Shown: positions 1 through 8,328 of the stretch, one piece after another
Layout: the number at the start of each line of letters is the position of its first letter
How positions within the stretch are numbered: the stretch's first letter is position 1
Assembly (NCBI GenBank): GCA_947564305.1
Contig: CANOBT010000030.1
Span: 1 to 42,641, forward strand
Direction of reading: 5' to 3'
Length of the DNA stretch: 42,641 nucleotides
DNA from: an uncultured Lachnospiraceae bacterium
GTDB taxonomy: Bacteria > Bacillota_A > Clostridia > Lachnospirales > Lachnospiraceae
The notes under the pieces: generated by a model
Seen by the model: the letters and a program-made list of their open reading frames with translations, nothing else
Databases searched by the model: none
What the model was told of the DNA's origin: nothing
Position numbers and translations under genes: made by a program

Positions 1-34
1 AGCTGACTGTTACTAATCGGTCGAGGGCATAACC
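1..34 (+). rRNA. 3' end of 23S rRNA (partial)
   Basis: The first bases match the conserved 3' end of bacterial 23S rRNA (GACTGTTACTAATCGGTCGAG followed by GGCATAACC, here split in two). Only the last 34 or so bases are in the window; the exact end is set by the terminal helix and may differ by a few bases. No 5S rRNA follows: only about 80 bases separate this end from the operon terminator. Confidence 0.9.
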
Positions 35-114
35 AGATAGGCGGTTGGATGGAAACATTTCTTTGTATGCAATTTTGAAGGTGTATGAATTGAATAATTT
101 TGTATTATGATAAG

Positions 115-143
115 AAAAGTTTCGCGCAAGCGGAACTTTTTGT
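115..143 (+). terminator. rRNA operon terminator
   Basis: An 11-bp stem (AAAAGTTTCGC with GCGGAACTTTT, one G-T pair) closes a GCAA tetraloop and is followed by further T residues. It ends the rRNA transcription unit. Confidence 0.85.
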
Positions 144-151
144 GTTATAAT
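143..151 (+). promoter_or_regulatory. Extended -10 promoter candidate for hydA
   Basis: TGTTATAAT is a perfect extended -10 (TG-N-TATAAT) lying directly on the tail of the rRNA terminator and about 70 bases before the dihydropyrimidinase start. No convincing -35 is seen, since that position falls inside the terminator stem. Confidence 0.5.
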
Positions 152-221
152 AAATTTATGAGTATAAAATTCATTGATATAAGGCCGGTTCCGGCGTATC
201 TGGGTTAGGAAGGTGGATAAA

Positions 222-1607
222 ATGAAAAAGGTTGTAAAAAATGGAAGAATTTTTACAGAATCTGAAGATTATCAGGCGGATATTCTCATTGAAGATGAAA
301 AAATTGTGTGTATTGGGAAGGAACTACCAGATGAGGATGCGGAAGTGATTGACGCTTCCGGATGCTATGTGATTCCGGGTGCAGTGGACGTACATACCCA
401 TATGGACTTGGACGTCGGAATTTCACGGGCGGTAGATGATTTTTATGATGGAACGGTAGCGGCAGTGTGTGGCGGGACCACCTCAATTGTGGATCATATG
501 GCATTTGGTCCGGCGGGCATTCCTCTGCATTATCAATTTGAAGTCTATCAGAAGCTGGCCGAGGGAAAGGCAGTGATTGATTACGGATTTCATGGAACAG
601 CACAGCATGTGAATGCGGATATATTGGCAGAGTTGGAAACGATGGCAGAGGATGGGATTCCCAGTGTGAAAGCTTATCTGACCTATGGATTCAAACTGAA
701 TGATGCAGATGTATTGCAGATATTAAAGAAGATGAAAGAAATTAATGGGATTACTGCATTTCATTGTGAAAATCATGATGTAGTCGAATTTTTAAAACAA
801 AAGCATAAAAGTGAAGGGAAGTCTGCGCCTATTTATCATGCAAAAAGCCGACCGAATCTGGCAGAGGCGGAAGCTGTAGGACGTGTGCTTCACCTTGCCA
901 GGATGGCAGATGACGCTCCTGTATATATCGTGCATTTATCCTGTAAAGAGAGCTTGGAAATGGTTCGAGAGGCGAGGAGACGGGGACAGAAAAATATTTT
1001 TGTTGAAACTTGTCCTCAGTATTTGCTTTTGACTGAAGAGTGTTATAAGAGAGAGGACGGATTGAAATATATTATGTCGCCACCGCTTCGTACACAGGAA
1101 GATTGTGATGCTTTGTGGAAAGGACTTGCCGATGGAGAGATTCAGGTTGTCGCCACGGACCATTGCCCGTTTAATTATGGAAAAGAAAAGCAAATGGGGA
1201 AAGACGATTTTACCGCGTGTCCGAATGGAGCGCCCGGGGTGGAAGAACGGTTGATGCTGCTGTACTCCGAAGGTGTGACAAAGGGGCGGATTACCATGAA
1301 CCGCCTAGTGGAAACCCTCTGTACAAAGCCTAGTAAAATCTATGGTTTGTATCCGCAAAAGGGTGTGATTCAGCCAGGAGCGGATGCGGACCTTGTGATT
1401 TTAGACCCCAACGCTTCGGGGGTAATTACACATCCCCGGATGCATGGTGCAGTTGATTATACCGCCTATGAAGGAATGGAAATTCAGGGGGAAATCTGTC
1501 AGGTCATGCAGAGAGGAAAGGTACTTGTAAGAGATAATCAATTTATTGGAGAGAAGGGAGCCGGACGTTTTATTCACAGAAAACCTTATGCAGAGATGAT
1601 GGATTAA
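222..1607 (+). CDS. hydA: Dihydropyrimidinase / D-hydantoinase
   Basis: A 461-residue cyclic amidohydrolase that opens dihydropyrimidine or hydantoin rings in the cytoplasm. Visible motifs are the metal-binding HTHMD near residue 60, SVKAYLTY with the lysine that is carboxylated to bridge two metals, FHCEN, VHLSCKE and ATDHCPF with the catalytic Asp. Length fits the family (about 460). ATG at 222 is chosen because AGGAAGG sits 8 bases before it; an upstream GTG at 213 would overlap that ribosome site. It is a single-gene unit between two terminators, without dihydropyrimidine dehydrogenase or carbamoylase neighbours, so the natural substrate is not given by context. Allantoinase and dihydroorotase are related alternatives, but the VDVHTHMDLDVG start and overall pattern favour hydantoinase. 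Confidence 0.9.
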   Translation: MKKVVKNGRIFTESEDYQADILIEDEKIVCIGKELPDEDAEVIDASGCYVIPGAVDVHTHMDLDVGISRAVDDFYDGTVAAVCGGTTSIVDHMAFGPAGIPLHYQFEVYQKLAEGKAVIDYGFHGTAQHVNADILAELETMAEDGIPSVKAYLTYGFKLNDADVLQILKKMKEINGITAFHCENHDVVEFLKQKHKSEGKSAPIYHAKSRPNLAEAEAVGRVLHLARMADDAPVYIVHLSCKESLEMVREARRRGQKNIFVETCPQYLLLTEECYKREDGLKYIMSPPLRTQEDCDALWKGLADGEIQVVATDHCPFNYGKEKQMGKDDFTACPNGAPGVEERLMLLYSEGVTKGRITMNRLVETLCTKPSKIYGLYPQKGVIQPGADADLVILDPNASGVITHPRMHGAVDYTAYEGMEIQGEICQVMQRGKVLVRDNQFIGEKGAGRFIHRKPYAEMMD

Positions 1608-1635
1608 AGGACTTCAAGAATGTTCGTTGATTATA

Positions 1636-1688
1636 AAAAGCTGCTATTTGTACCCTTTACATGATAAAGGGTACAAAGGCAGCTTTTT
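1636..1688 (+). terminator. Terminator after hydA
   Basis: A long stem (outer AAAGCTGC with GCAGCTTT, inner TTTGTACCCTTTA with TAAAGGGTACAAA) closes the loop CATGA and ends in a T-run. It separates hydA from the lipoprotein gene. Confidence 0.9.
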
Positions 1689-1784
1689 TGTCGAAATCTC
1701 CTGACAGCTTTCTCGTTTTTTCTCAAATATATTGTGTTAGATTTAAGGCTAATATAAGTAGAATGAAAAAGGAGGACAAGCTTT

Positions 1785-2450
1785 ATGAGCAGAAGGAAAG
1801 GAACCTGGATACGGACATTTGTTTTGCTGACTGTTTTAGCGGTCATGCTGGGCGGTTGCACAAAATTCGATGCATGTGCCTATATGCAGGCGATTCTGGA
1901 TGTGTCATACAAGAACCAGACGGAGAGCTATATGGAAATTACAGGTGTGACTCAGGAGGAGGCAGACGAGATTTTCAAGAAAAATTTGGATGCAACAATG
2001 CACGAATTCAGCACTACAGAACTGCCGGAGGAATTGGAGGAGAATTATCGATTGCTGTTCGAGGATACGGTAAAACAGGTAAGATATACAGTGGGAGAGG
2101 CAGTGGAAGGAGAGAATAAGAGCTATACGGTTGATGTGGCGGTGGAACCAATCCTTCTATTTGATGATACGTACGAAGAATTTCAGAGCAAAACAGAAGA
2201 GTATGCATCCGAGATTTCCAATCATGTGATGAGTGGAGAGGAGATGCCCTCTGATGATGAAATTCAAAATCAGGTGTATCAGACCTATTATGAGGTGCTG
2301 CAGACAGCTATGAACGACGGATTGACCTATGGAGAAGCACAAAATATTACAGTACATATTAACCGGACCGAGGAAGGCGCATATGAAATTCCAGATGAAG
2401 ACCTTCGCGCATTGGACCAGGCCATGATATCCCAGGAAAAGCTGGAATAA
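1785..2450 (+). CDS. Putative lipoprotein, DUF5105-like
   Basis: A 221-residue protein with a basic N-terminus, a hydrophobic stretch and the lipobox LGGC (Cys about residue 25), so it is probably lipid-anchored outside the membrane. The mature part is acidic and helical, with a segment reading MEITGVTQEEADEIF that resembles small Firmicutes lipoproteins of the DUF5105 type; this family assignment is from memory. GGAGG lies 9 bases before the ATG. It stands alone between a terminator upstream and the dapA promoter downstream. Function is unknown. Confidence 0.8.
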   Translation: MSRRKGTWIRTFVLLTVLAVMLGGCTKFDACAYMQAILDVSYKNQTESYMEITGVTQEEADEIFKKNLDATMHEFSTTELPEELEENYRLLFEDTVKQVRYTVGEAVEGENKSYTVDVAVEPILLFDDTYEEFQSKTEEYASEISNHVMSGEEMPSDDEIQNQVYQTYYEVLQTAMNDGLTYGEAQNITVHINRTEEGAYEIPDEDLRALDQAMISQEKLE

Positions 2451-2456
2451 ATATCG

Positions 2457-2485
2457 TTGACAATGCGTTGCATCAGTGTTATTCT
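2457..2485 (+). promoter_or_regulatory. Promoter, TTGACA-17-TATTCT, for dapA
   Basis: A perfect -35 TTGACA starts 7 bases after the lipoprotein stop codon and is followed after 17 bases by TATTCT. The only downstream gene is dapA, so the transcript would carry a leader of about 170 bases that includes the hairpin at 2529-2558. Confidence 0.6.
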
Positions 2486-2528
2486 TTAATAAGGATAAAG
2501 AAAGCTGATATACATCGTATGTGTATTT

Positions 2529-2558
2529 AGAGACGGCACATCTTGCCGTTTCTTTTTT
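2529..2558 (+). terminator. Terminator or attenuator in the dapA leader
   Basis: The stem GAGACGGCA with TGCCGTTTC around a CATC loop is followed by TCTTTTTT. It may only end the lipoprotein transcript, but it lies downstream of the 2457 promoter and so could attenuate dapA. Confidence 0.75.
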
Positions 2559-2660
2559 GGTATACATTAATGGATGCGTAACGTCCGATCGTGCGAAGCG
2601 CATTCAATATGGGATGCCCTCTGGGTAAAAAAATGATATAGGTCAAGGAGGACAAAGACA

Positions 2661-3545
2661 GTGGCAATTTTTAAAGGCGCAGGTGTTGCGATTATTACAC
2701 CGATGCATGAAAATCTGGAAGTAAACTATGATAAACTGGATGAGATTCTGGAAGAGCAGATAGCAGGCGGCACAGATGCCGTTATTATCTGTGGGACGAC
2801 TGGAGAATCGGCAACTTTGAGTGAGCAGGAGCATATGGATGTTATCCGTTTTGCAATTGAGCGTGTAAACCATCGGATTCCGGTGATTGCAGGAACAGGC
2901 TCTAATAGTACTGCCACAGCAGTGCAATTGTCCAAGGAGGCTGCACAAGCAGGAGCAGAAGGGCTGCTTCTTGTAACGCCGTATTACAATAAAGCCACCC
3001 AGAATGGTCTCATTGCCCATTATACAAAGATTGCAAATGAGGCAAAGGTTCCGGCAATTCTTTATAATGTGCCGAGCCGTACCGGATGTGCAATTCAGCC
3101 GGCCACAGCAGCGCATTTGGTAAAGAATGTGGAGTATATTGTAGGCATTAAAGAAGCGTCCGGCAATATCGGTAATGTGGCGAAGATTATGCATCTGTGT
3201 GATGGAAACATTGATTTGTATTCCGGAAATGATGACCAGATCATACCACTCTTATCATTAGGCGGAATCGGAGTTATTTCCGTATTGTCCAATGTAGCTC
3301 CGCGCTATGTACATGATATGATTTATAAATTTTTTGACGGAGATATCCAGGGAAGCTGTAAAATGCAGCTTGATGCACTTCCGCTCTGCGATGCTTTATT
3401 CTGTGAGGTGAACCCGATTCCTGTGAAAGCAGCTATGAATCTGCTTGGAAAAGAGTGTGGACCGCTTAGAGGGCCATTGACGGAAATTGAGCCGGAACAT
3501 AAAGAAATATTGAAAAAAGCAATGCAGGAATTTGGAATACTTTAG
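2661..3545 (+). CDS. dapA: 4-hydroxy-tetrahydrodipicolinate synthase
   Basis: A 294-residue class I aldolase that condenses pyruvate with aspartate semialdehyde, the first committed step to lysine and diaminopimelate. Visible motifs are GTTGES (pyruvate-binding threonines), YNVPSRTG (catalytic Tyr and the substrate-binding Arg) and GIKEASGN (the Schiff-base lysine). The length is normal. Translation starts at GTG, with AAGGAGG about 9 bases upstream. dapB is not adjacent. The leader holds a terminator-like hairpin (2529-2558), but no lysine riboswitch was recognised. Confidence 0.95.
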   Translation: MAIFKGAGVAIITPMHENLEVNYDKLDEILEEQIAGGTDAVIICGTTGESATLSEQEHMDVIRFAIERVNHRIPVIAGTGSNSTATAVQLSKEAAQAGAEGLLLVTPYYNKATQNGLIAHYTKIANEAKVPAILYNVPSRTGCAIQPATAAHLVKNVEYIVGIKEASGNIGNVAKIMHLCDGNIDLYSGNDDQIIPLLSLGGIGVISVLSNVAPRYVHDMIYKFFDGDIQGSCKMQLDALPLCDALFCEVNPIPVKAAMNLLGKECGPLRGPLTEIEPEHKEILKKAMQEFGIL

Positions 3546-3562
3546 AATAGAAGTTGGAAAAT

Positions 3563-3620
3563 AACTTGACCAGATTGTGCACTTGTAATAAAAGAGACAA
3601 AATGGTCAAGTTTTTGTTTT
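3563..3620 (+). terminator. Terminator after dapA
   Basis: The arms AACTTGACCA (3563-3572) and TGGTCAAGTT (3603-3612) are perfectly complementary across a 30-base loop and are followed by TTTGTTTT. Confidence 0.75.
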
Positions 3621-3663
3621 AGAGAAAGGTTTGGTATACGTTATGCTGGAAGGAGTAGAATCC

Positions 3664-4086
3664 ATGTTTGATGACATGGGGCCGATGCTGAAGAAATTAA
3701 AAAAGAATTCTTATGAGGCGAATATGAAAACGTTCAGACAGACTCATGGGCATTATATACAGGAGATGGTAGATTTTGTCGAGCGGTCCGAGGATAAAGA
3801 ACAGGCTGCCGAACGTATTGGAAACGAATTTGCAGGAAAGATTATGGGAAAATTCCAATCTTCGAAAAATGGTAAAATCAAATCCTACGTGCAGTCTGAT
3901 TTGAACTTTTTTATGATTTACTATGTATTTCCGGCAGTCCTTTTGACAGGGCAAGATTCAGCAAAAACGATAGCGGACGGCCTTTGTACGGCATGGGGAC
4001 AAACGTTTAAAGACAGCCAGATTCAATATACAGACTATGACACGTTGTATAATGCATTTCGAGAAAAAATCTTTGGGATTTTTTAG
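3664..4086 (+). CDS. Hypothetical protein
   Basis: A 140-residue soluble protein that I do not recognise. It is rich in Lys, Glu and Gln in the first half and has a hydrophobic stretch (FFMIYYVFPAVLL) in the middle that is probably a buried helix. Starts are possible at TTG 3631, ATG 3643 and ATG 3664; ATG 3664 is chosen because GGAAGGAG ends 8 bases before it. The next gene encodes a YlmC-like protein about 80 bases downstream on the same strand. Confidence 0.7.
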   Translation: MFDDMGPMLKKLKKNSYEANMKTFRQTHGHYIQEMVDFVERSEDKEQAAERIGNEFAGKIMGKFQSSKNGKIKSYVQSDLNFFMIYYVFPAVLLTGQDSAKTIADGLCTAWGQTFKDSQIQYTDYDTLYNAFREKIFGIF

Positions 4087-4168
4087 ATTTTGCCATTAAT
4101 GTGTGACATTTGTACGGCCATGTGCATATTAGTGAGATAGAAGATATGTTGCACTTGGGAGACAGGAT

Positions 4169-4423
4169 ATGCGGCTGTGCGAATTTCGGGAAAAAGAAGT
4201 CATCAATTGTTGTGATTGTAAACGACTTGGATGTGTGGTGGACATTGAATTTGACTGTAACTGTGGGCAGATTGAGGCAATCATTGTGCCAGGGCCTGGA
4301 AAAATCTGTGGCTTTCTGGGAACGGACAGTGAATATGTGATTCCATTCTCCTGCATAAAAAAAATTGGTCCGGATATTATTCTTGTGGAGATAAAAGAAG
4401 ATAAATTTTTGAAAAAAATCTGA
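4169..4423 (+). CDS. YlmC/YmxH family PRC-barrel sporulation protein
   Basis: An 84-residue protein opening MRLCEFREKEVINCCDCKRLG, closely matching the YlmC/YmxH family (MRLSELxxKEVINxxDGKRLG), small PRC-barrel proteins linked to sporulation in Bacillus and clostridia. Five cysteines in the first 35 residues are more than the pattern I remember for this family. GGGAGA stands before the ATG. It lies just upstream of nrdR; the same neighbourhood is common in clostridia as far as I recall. The molecular role of the family is not settled. Confidence 0.85.
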   Translation: MRLCEFREKEVINCCDCKRLGCVVDIEFDCNCGQIEAIIVPGPGKICGFLGTDSEYVIPFSCIKKIGPDIILVEIKEDKFLKKI

Positions 4424-4467
4424 TGCGAATTGAAATGGTTTCTTAGAGAAGAAAGGCGGAATCTACT

Positions 4468-4917
4468 ATGAAGTGCCCATATTGTGGTAACCTTGATACA
4501 CGTGTGATTGATTCGCGGCCGGCAGAGGATAATAATTCTATTCGCCGCCGCCGTTGTTGTGATGAGTGTGGAAAACGGTTTACAACCTACGAGAAGGTAG
4601 AGACTATTCCGTTAATTGTAATTAAAAAGGACGATAACCGGGAGCAGTATGACCGCTCTAAGATTGAAAGCGGAGTGTTGAGCGCATGTTATAAGCGTCC
4701 GGTACCGGCGGATGCAATTAAGGCGGCTGTGGATGAAATAGAGCTGAAGATTGTGAACCGGGAGGAAAAGGAGATTCCCAGTAGTTTGATCGGTGAGATT
4801 GTCATGGAGCGTCTCAAAACTTTAGACCCAGTGGCATACGTTCGCTTTGCATCGGTTTACCGGCAGTTTAAAGATGTGAATACATTTATGGAAGAATTGA
4901 AGATGTTTTTGGAATAA
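4468..4917 (+). CDS. nrdR: Transcriptional repressor NrdR
   Basis: A 149-residue nucleotide-sensing repressor of ribonucleotide reductase genes. An N-terminal zinc ribbon (CPYC near residues 3-6 and CDEC near residues 31-34) is followed by an RRRRC DNA-contact segment and an ATP-cone from about residue 49 (PLIVIKKDDNREQYDRSKI). Length is typical for the family. AAAGGCGG lies before the ATG. It is followed by a 230-base gap before the CarD-like gene. No nrd genes are in the window. Confidence 0.97.
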   Translation: MKCPYCGNLDTRVIDSRPAEDNNSIRRRRCCDECGKRFTTYEKVETIPLIVIKKDDNREQYDRSKIESGVLSACYKRPVPADAIKAAVDEIELKIVNREEKEIPSSLIGEIVMERLKTLDPVAYVRFASVYRQFKDVNTFMEELKMFLE

Positions 4918-4997
4918 ATTCAGGAATCGTAGGAATAGTATAGGAACGATTTGGGCAACCGATTTGTCGGAGCCTGCATATGATCTTGTGATAAATT

Positions 4998-5026
4998 TTC
5001 ACAAAAATTGGTATGAGATATATTAT
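4998..5026 (+). promoter_or_regulatory. Promoter candidate for the CarD-like gene
   Basis: TTCACA and TATTAT are 17 bases apart, about 130 bases before the CarD-like gene. The -35 overlaps the inverted repeat TTGTGA...TCACAA (4986-5004), a possible operator. The rest of 4918-5153 is A/T-rich with no gene. Confidence 0.4.
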
Positions 5027-5153
5027 GCATTGTCTACAAAATTTATGCTTGCTTAAAAAAATCCCCTTACTTTCGGGCGAAAAAAATGTTAAGATAAAAA
5101 ACGGATACTCGAAAAGCTGTTATTAGGTTTGTTTTGAAAGTGAGGAGATGCGT

Positions 5154-5648
5154 ATGCATAGTCAGGGTGATGCGGTAGTTTATAAGTGTAAGGGTGTCTA
5201 CAAGATTGAAGAGGTCGGAACACTGGATTTTACGTTTGCAGACAGGAAAAAGAAGTATTATACACTCCAGTCGGTTGGGAATGCAAAGGATCGTGCGTAT
5301 GTTCCCATTGATGATGAGTCCAATTTACGTAAGCCCATCGAGAGAGAGGCGATTTTGGGGTTGATTCAAAGGCTCGATGAAATTGATATTTTGTGGGTTC
5401 AGAATGAAAAACTGAGAGAAAAAGAGTATAAGGACTGTATATCCGGATATATGCCGGAGGATTGGATTCGGGTTTTGAAGACTCTTTACAAACGTACCCG
5501 GCATCGTGGTACGATTACAAGTATGGATAAAAAGTATCAGCAGATGCTGGAGCATGCACTTTACAGTGAATTTTCGTATGTGTTGGGTATTCCGGAGAGC
5601 AAAGTAGAAGGTTTTATCTGGAAGGAAGCAAAAAAAGAAGGAAGATAA
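5154..5648 (+). CDS. CarD-like/TRCF-domain transcriptional regulator
   Basis: A 164-residue protein with an N-terminal CarD/TRCF RNA-polymerase-interacting domain (residues 1-60: GDAVVYKCKGVYKIEEV, then YYTLQSVGNAKDRAYVPID) and a helical C-terminal half with aromatic residues. Family members bind the RNA polymerase beta subunit and stabilise open promoter complexes. Two ATGs are possible; the second (5154) has GAGGAG 6 bases upstream, while the first (5148) abuts that site. It is a single-gene unit ended by a terminator. A CarD-like protein can be global or specialised; the context does not decide. Confidence 0.85.
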   Translation: MHSQGDAVVYKCKGVYKIEEVGTLDFTFADRKKKYYTLQSVGNAKDRAYVPIDDESNLRKPIEREAILGLIQRLDEIDILWVQNEKLREKEYKDCISGYMPEDWIRVLKTLYKRTRHRGTITSMDKKYQQMLEHALYSEFSYVLGIPESKVEGFIWKEAKKEGR

Positions 5649-5662
5649 ATTGATTCAGGAGG

Positions 5663-5711
5663 AAAACTCTGGATACTGTCTGTGAAAGGGCGGTTTTCCC
5701 AGAGTTTTTTT
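5663..5711 (+). terminator. Terminator after the CarD-like gene
   Basis: AAAACTCTGG (5663-5672) pairs with CCAGAGTTTT inside the run at 5699-5711, with a 26-base loop and a T7 tail. Confidence 0.85.
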
Positions 5712-5729
5712 GATATAGAAAAATTTGTA

Positions 5730-5758
5730 TTGAACTTGCAGGATATGACGGGTATAAT
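5730..5758 (+). promoter_or_regulatory. Promoter of the purine genes, TTGAAC-17-TATAAT
   Basis: A near-consensus sigma-A promoter with 17-bp spacing, about 65 bases upstream of the IMP cyclohydrolase start. The leader is short and no purine riboswitch is seen. Confidence 0.75.
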
Positions 5759-5827
5759 GGACGTATTGAGAAGCGGCAGTGAAAAGTATCGTATGAAAAG
5801 GATACGGATAAAAAGGAGAGACGGCTT

Positions 5828-6541
5828 ATGAACAAGTTATCTATTGAACAGGAATTAAGAAACAATTCTTACCCGGGAAGAGGAATTATTCTTGGCAAGA
5901 GCGCAGACGGCACAAAAGCGGCAGCGGCGTATTTTATCATGGGACGCAGCGAGAACAGCCGGAACCGTATTTTCGTAGAGGATGGGGCTGGAATCCGCAC
6001 ACAGGCATTTGATCCGGATAAGCTGTCAGACCCTAGCTTGATTATCTACGCGCCGGTGCGTGTGTTGGGCAACAAGACCATTGTAACGAATGGAGATCAG
6101 ACAGACACCATTTATGAGTGCATGGACAGGCAGATGACCTTTGAACAGGCTCTGCGAACCAGGGAATTTGAGCCGGATGGACCGAATTATACACCCCGTA
6201 TTTCCGGTATTATGCATGTGGAGGATGGGAAATATAATTATGCCATGTCTATTTTAAAGAGCAGGAACGGAAATCAGGATGGATGCAATAGATTTACTTT
6301 TGCCTATGAAAATCCGGCGGCAGGTGAGGGCCATTTCATTCATACATATATGCATGACGGTAATCCGCTTCCAAGCTTCGAGGGCGAGCCTAAGCTGATT
6401 TCTATTCCTGATGATATCGGAGGGTTTACCTCACTTTTGTGGGAGAGCTTGAATGAAGAAAATAAAGTGTCTCTTTTTGTTCGTTATATTGATATCCAGA
6501 GCGGAAATTATGAGACGAGAATTGTGAATAAAAATAAATAA
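5828..6541 (+). CDS. purO: IMP cyclohydrolase, PurO family
   Basis: A 237-residue protein of the archaeal-type IMP cyclohydrolase family, which closes FAICAR to IMP, the last step of purine synthesis. The opening YPGRGIILGKSADG and the AAAYFIMGRSENSRNRIF block are characteristic of the family. GGAGAG stands before the ATG, and the AICAR transformylase follows after 18 bases. This pair replaces the usual bifunctional PurH. The cyclohydrolase assignment is by family resemblance and by the neighbour, which lacks its own cyclohydrolase domain. Confidence 0.88.
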   Translation: MNKLSIEQELRNNSYPGRGIILGKSADGTKAAAAYFIMGRSENSRNRIFVEDGAGIRTQAFDPDKLSDPSLIIYAPVRVLGNKTIVTNGDQTDTIYECMDRQMTFEQALRTREFEPDGPNYTPRISGIMHVEDGKYNYAMSILKSRNGNQDGCNRFTFAYENPAAGEGHFIHTYMHDGNPLPSFEGEPKLISIPDDIGGFTSLLWESLNEENKVSLFVRYIDIQSGNYETRIVNKNK

Positions 6542-6559
6542 GAAGAGGAGAAATGACCG

Positions 6560-7738
6560 ATGAAAGAACTGGAATTGAAATATGGCTGTAACCCGAATCA
6601 AAAACCTTCCAGAATCTACATGCAGGATGGGAGTGACCTTCCGATTGAAGTATTGTGCGGACGTCCGGGATATATTAATTTCCTGGATGCATTCAATGGC
6701 TGGCTGCTGGTTAGTGAATTGAAAAAAGCAACGGGGCTTCCGGCGGCAACTTCCTTTAAGCATGTGTCTCCGGCAGGCGCGGCAGTGGGACTTCCGCTGA
6801 CAGACACGCTGGCGAAGATATACTGGGTGGACGACCTGGGAGAACTTTCTCCGTTGGCATGTGCCTATGCAAGAGCGAGAGGTGCAGACAGAATGTCTTC
6901 GTTTGGAGATTTTATTGCGTTGTCAGATGTTTGCGATGTGGATACGGCAAGGCTGATTAAAAGAGAAGTATCGGACGGTGTGATTGCACCGGGATATGAG
7001 CCGGAGGCTTTGGAACTGTTAAAGCAGAAGAAAAAAGGGAATTATAATATTATCCAGATTGATCCGGAGTATCAGCCGAATCCTTTGGAGCACAAGGAAG
7101 TGTTCGGAATTACATTTGAACAGGGAAGGAATGAATTGAAGATTGATGATGAATTCTTTTCTAATATAGTGACAGAGAACAAGGAAATTTCGGATTCTGC
7201 GAAGCGGGACCTGGCTATTTCCATGATTACATTAAAATATACACAGTCTAACTCTGTATGCTATGTCAAGGATGGACAGGCAATCGGTATCGGTGCGGGT
7301 CAGCAGTCCAGAATCCACTGTACTCGCCTGGCAGGACAGAAAGCGGACAACTGGTGGCTGCGTCAGTCCCCGAAGGTTTTGGGCTTGCAGTTCCAGGACG
7401 GCATTGGGCGTGCGGACAGAGACAATGCTATTGATCTGTATATCGGAGAGGAATACATGGACGTCCTGGCGGATGGTGTCTGGGAGAAGACATTTAAAGT
7501 AAAGCCAGAGGTATTTACAAGGGAAGAGAAGCGCGCATGGCTGGATGAAATGACAGACGTTTCACTGGGCTCAGATGCATTTTTCCCATTTGGAGATAAT
7601 ATTGAGCGTGCCCACAAGAGCGGTGTGAAATATGTTGCACAGCCAGGCGGCTCTGTGCGGGATGACAATGTAATTCAAGCCTGCAATAAATATGGAATGG
7701 CGATGGCATTTACGGGGATTCGTTTGTTCCACCATTAA
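6560..7738 (+). CDS. purH: AICAR transformylase (stand-alone PurH C-domain)
   Basis: A 392-residue phosphoribosylaminoimidazolecarboxamide formyltransferase. Only the transformylase part of PurH is present: LKYGCNPNQKPSRIY at the start, the catalytic SFKHVSPAGAAVG with Lys-His around residue 70, GIGAGQQSRIHCTRLAG, and the C-terminal AQPGGSVRDDNVIQ. The roughly 190-residue cyclohydrolase (MGS-like) domain of ordinary PurH is missing and its job is supplied by the gene just upstream. GAGGAG precedes the ATG. Downstream, tsaE begins 81 bases later with no clear terminator. Confidence 0.93.
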   Translation: MKELELKYGCNPNQKPSRIYMQDGSDLPIEVLCGRPGYINFLDAFNGWLLVSELKKATGLPAATSFKHVSPAGAAVGLPLTDTLAKIYWVDDLGELSPLACAYARARGADRMSSFGDFIALSDVCDVDTARLIKREVSDGVIAPGYEPEALELLKQKKKGNYNIIQIDPEYQPNPLEHKEVFGITFEQGRNELKIDDEFFSNIVTENKEISDSAKRDLAISMITLKYTQSNSVCYVKDGQAIGIGAGQQSRIHCTRLAGQKADNWWLRQSPKVLGLQFQDGIGRADRDNAIDLYIGEEYMDVLADGVWEKTFKVKPEVFTREEKRAWLDEMTDVSLGSDAFFPFGDNIERAHKSGVKYVAQPGGSVRDDNVIQACNKYGMAMAFTGIRLFHH

Positions 7739-7819
7739 TATATGAAAAAAATGCCGGATGGCATAAGAATATTATGAGTTGTGCAATGATGAAAAGGAGC
7801 ACGCTCATTGGAGGCAGAT

Positions 7820-8239
7820 ATGACACTGGAATCATGGAGTCCGAAGGAGACATTTGAAATCGGGGTCCGCCTGGGACAACAGGCAGAAGCTGGACAAGTA
7901 TACACATTGACCGGAGACCTTGGAGTTGGGAAGACGGTCTTTACACAAGGATTTTCAAGAGGGCTGGGAATCGAGGAACCAGTCAACAGCCCCACATTTA
8001 CGATTTTACAGGTTTATGAGGGCGGAAGACTTCCGTTATATCATTTTGACGTTTACCGAATCGGGGGCGTGGATGAGATGGAAGAGATTGGATTTGAAGA
8101 TTATATTATGGGAGAAGGGGTCTCCCTGATTGAATGGGCAGATTTAATCGAAGAGATTCTTCCGGAGAAGTGTCAAAATATATTGATTGAAAAAGATTTG
8201 GAAAAAGGATTTGATTACAGGAAGATTACTGTGATGTAA
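7820..8239 (+). CDS. tsaE: tRNA t6A synthesis ATPase TsaE
   Basis: A 139-residue P-loop protein that works with TsaB and TsaD in making threonylcarbamoyl-adenosine at tRNA position 37. Visible motifs are Walker A GDLGVGKT near residue 35, VNSPTF, and YHFDVYRI with LIEWAD. ATG 7820 is taken as start because TTGGAGG ends 5 bases before it; a TTG at 7808 would lie inside the ribosome site. It opens the t6A/RNase Z/ispD gene run. Confidence 0.94.
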   Translation: MTLESWSPKETFEIGVRLGQQAEAGQVYTLTGDLGVGKTVFTQGFSRGLGIEEPVNSPTFTILQVYEGGRLPLYHFDVYRIGGVDEMEEIGFEDYIMGEGVSLIEWADLIEEILPEKCQNILIEKDLEKGFDYRKITVM

Positions 8240-8328
8240 AAGGATTGGACTGTAAGAAAGATGATTATGATGAAATAAGTTTTTGCTGCAGAAAAATGAC
8301 TGTAATGTTGTGAGAAAGGAAGTAAGAC

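Noticed and set aside
2157..2603. Antisense open frames over the lipoprotein, dapA and other genes
   Set aside because: They lie opposite well-supported genes, have no ribosome sites and show compositions typical of shadow frames.
3566..3594. Promoter TTGACC within the terminator after dapA
   Set aside because: No acceptable -10 lies at 16-18 bases, and TTGACC is part of the terminator stem.
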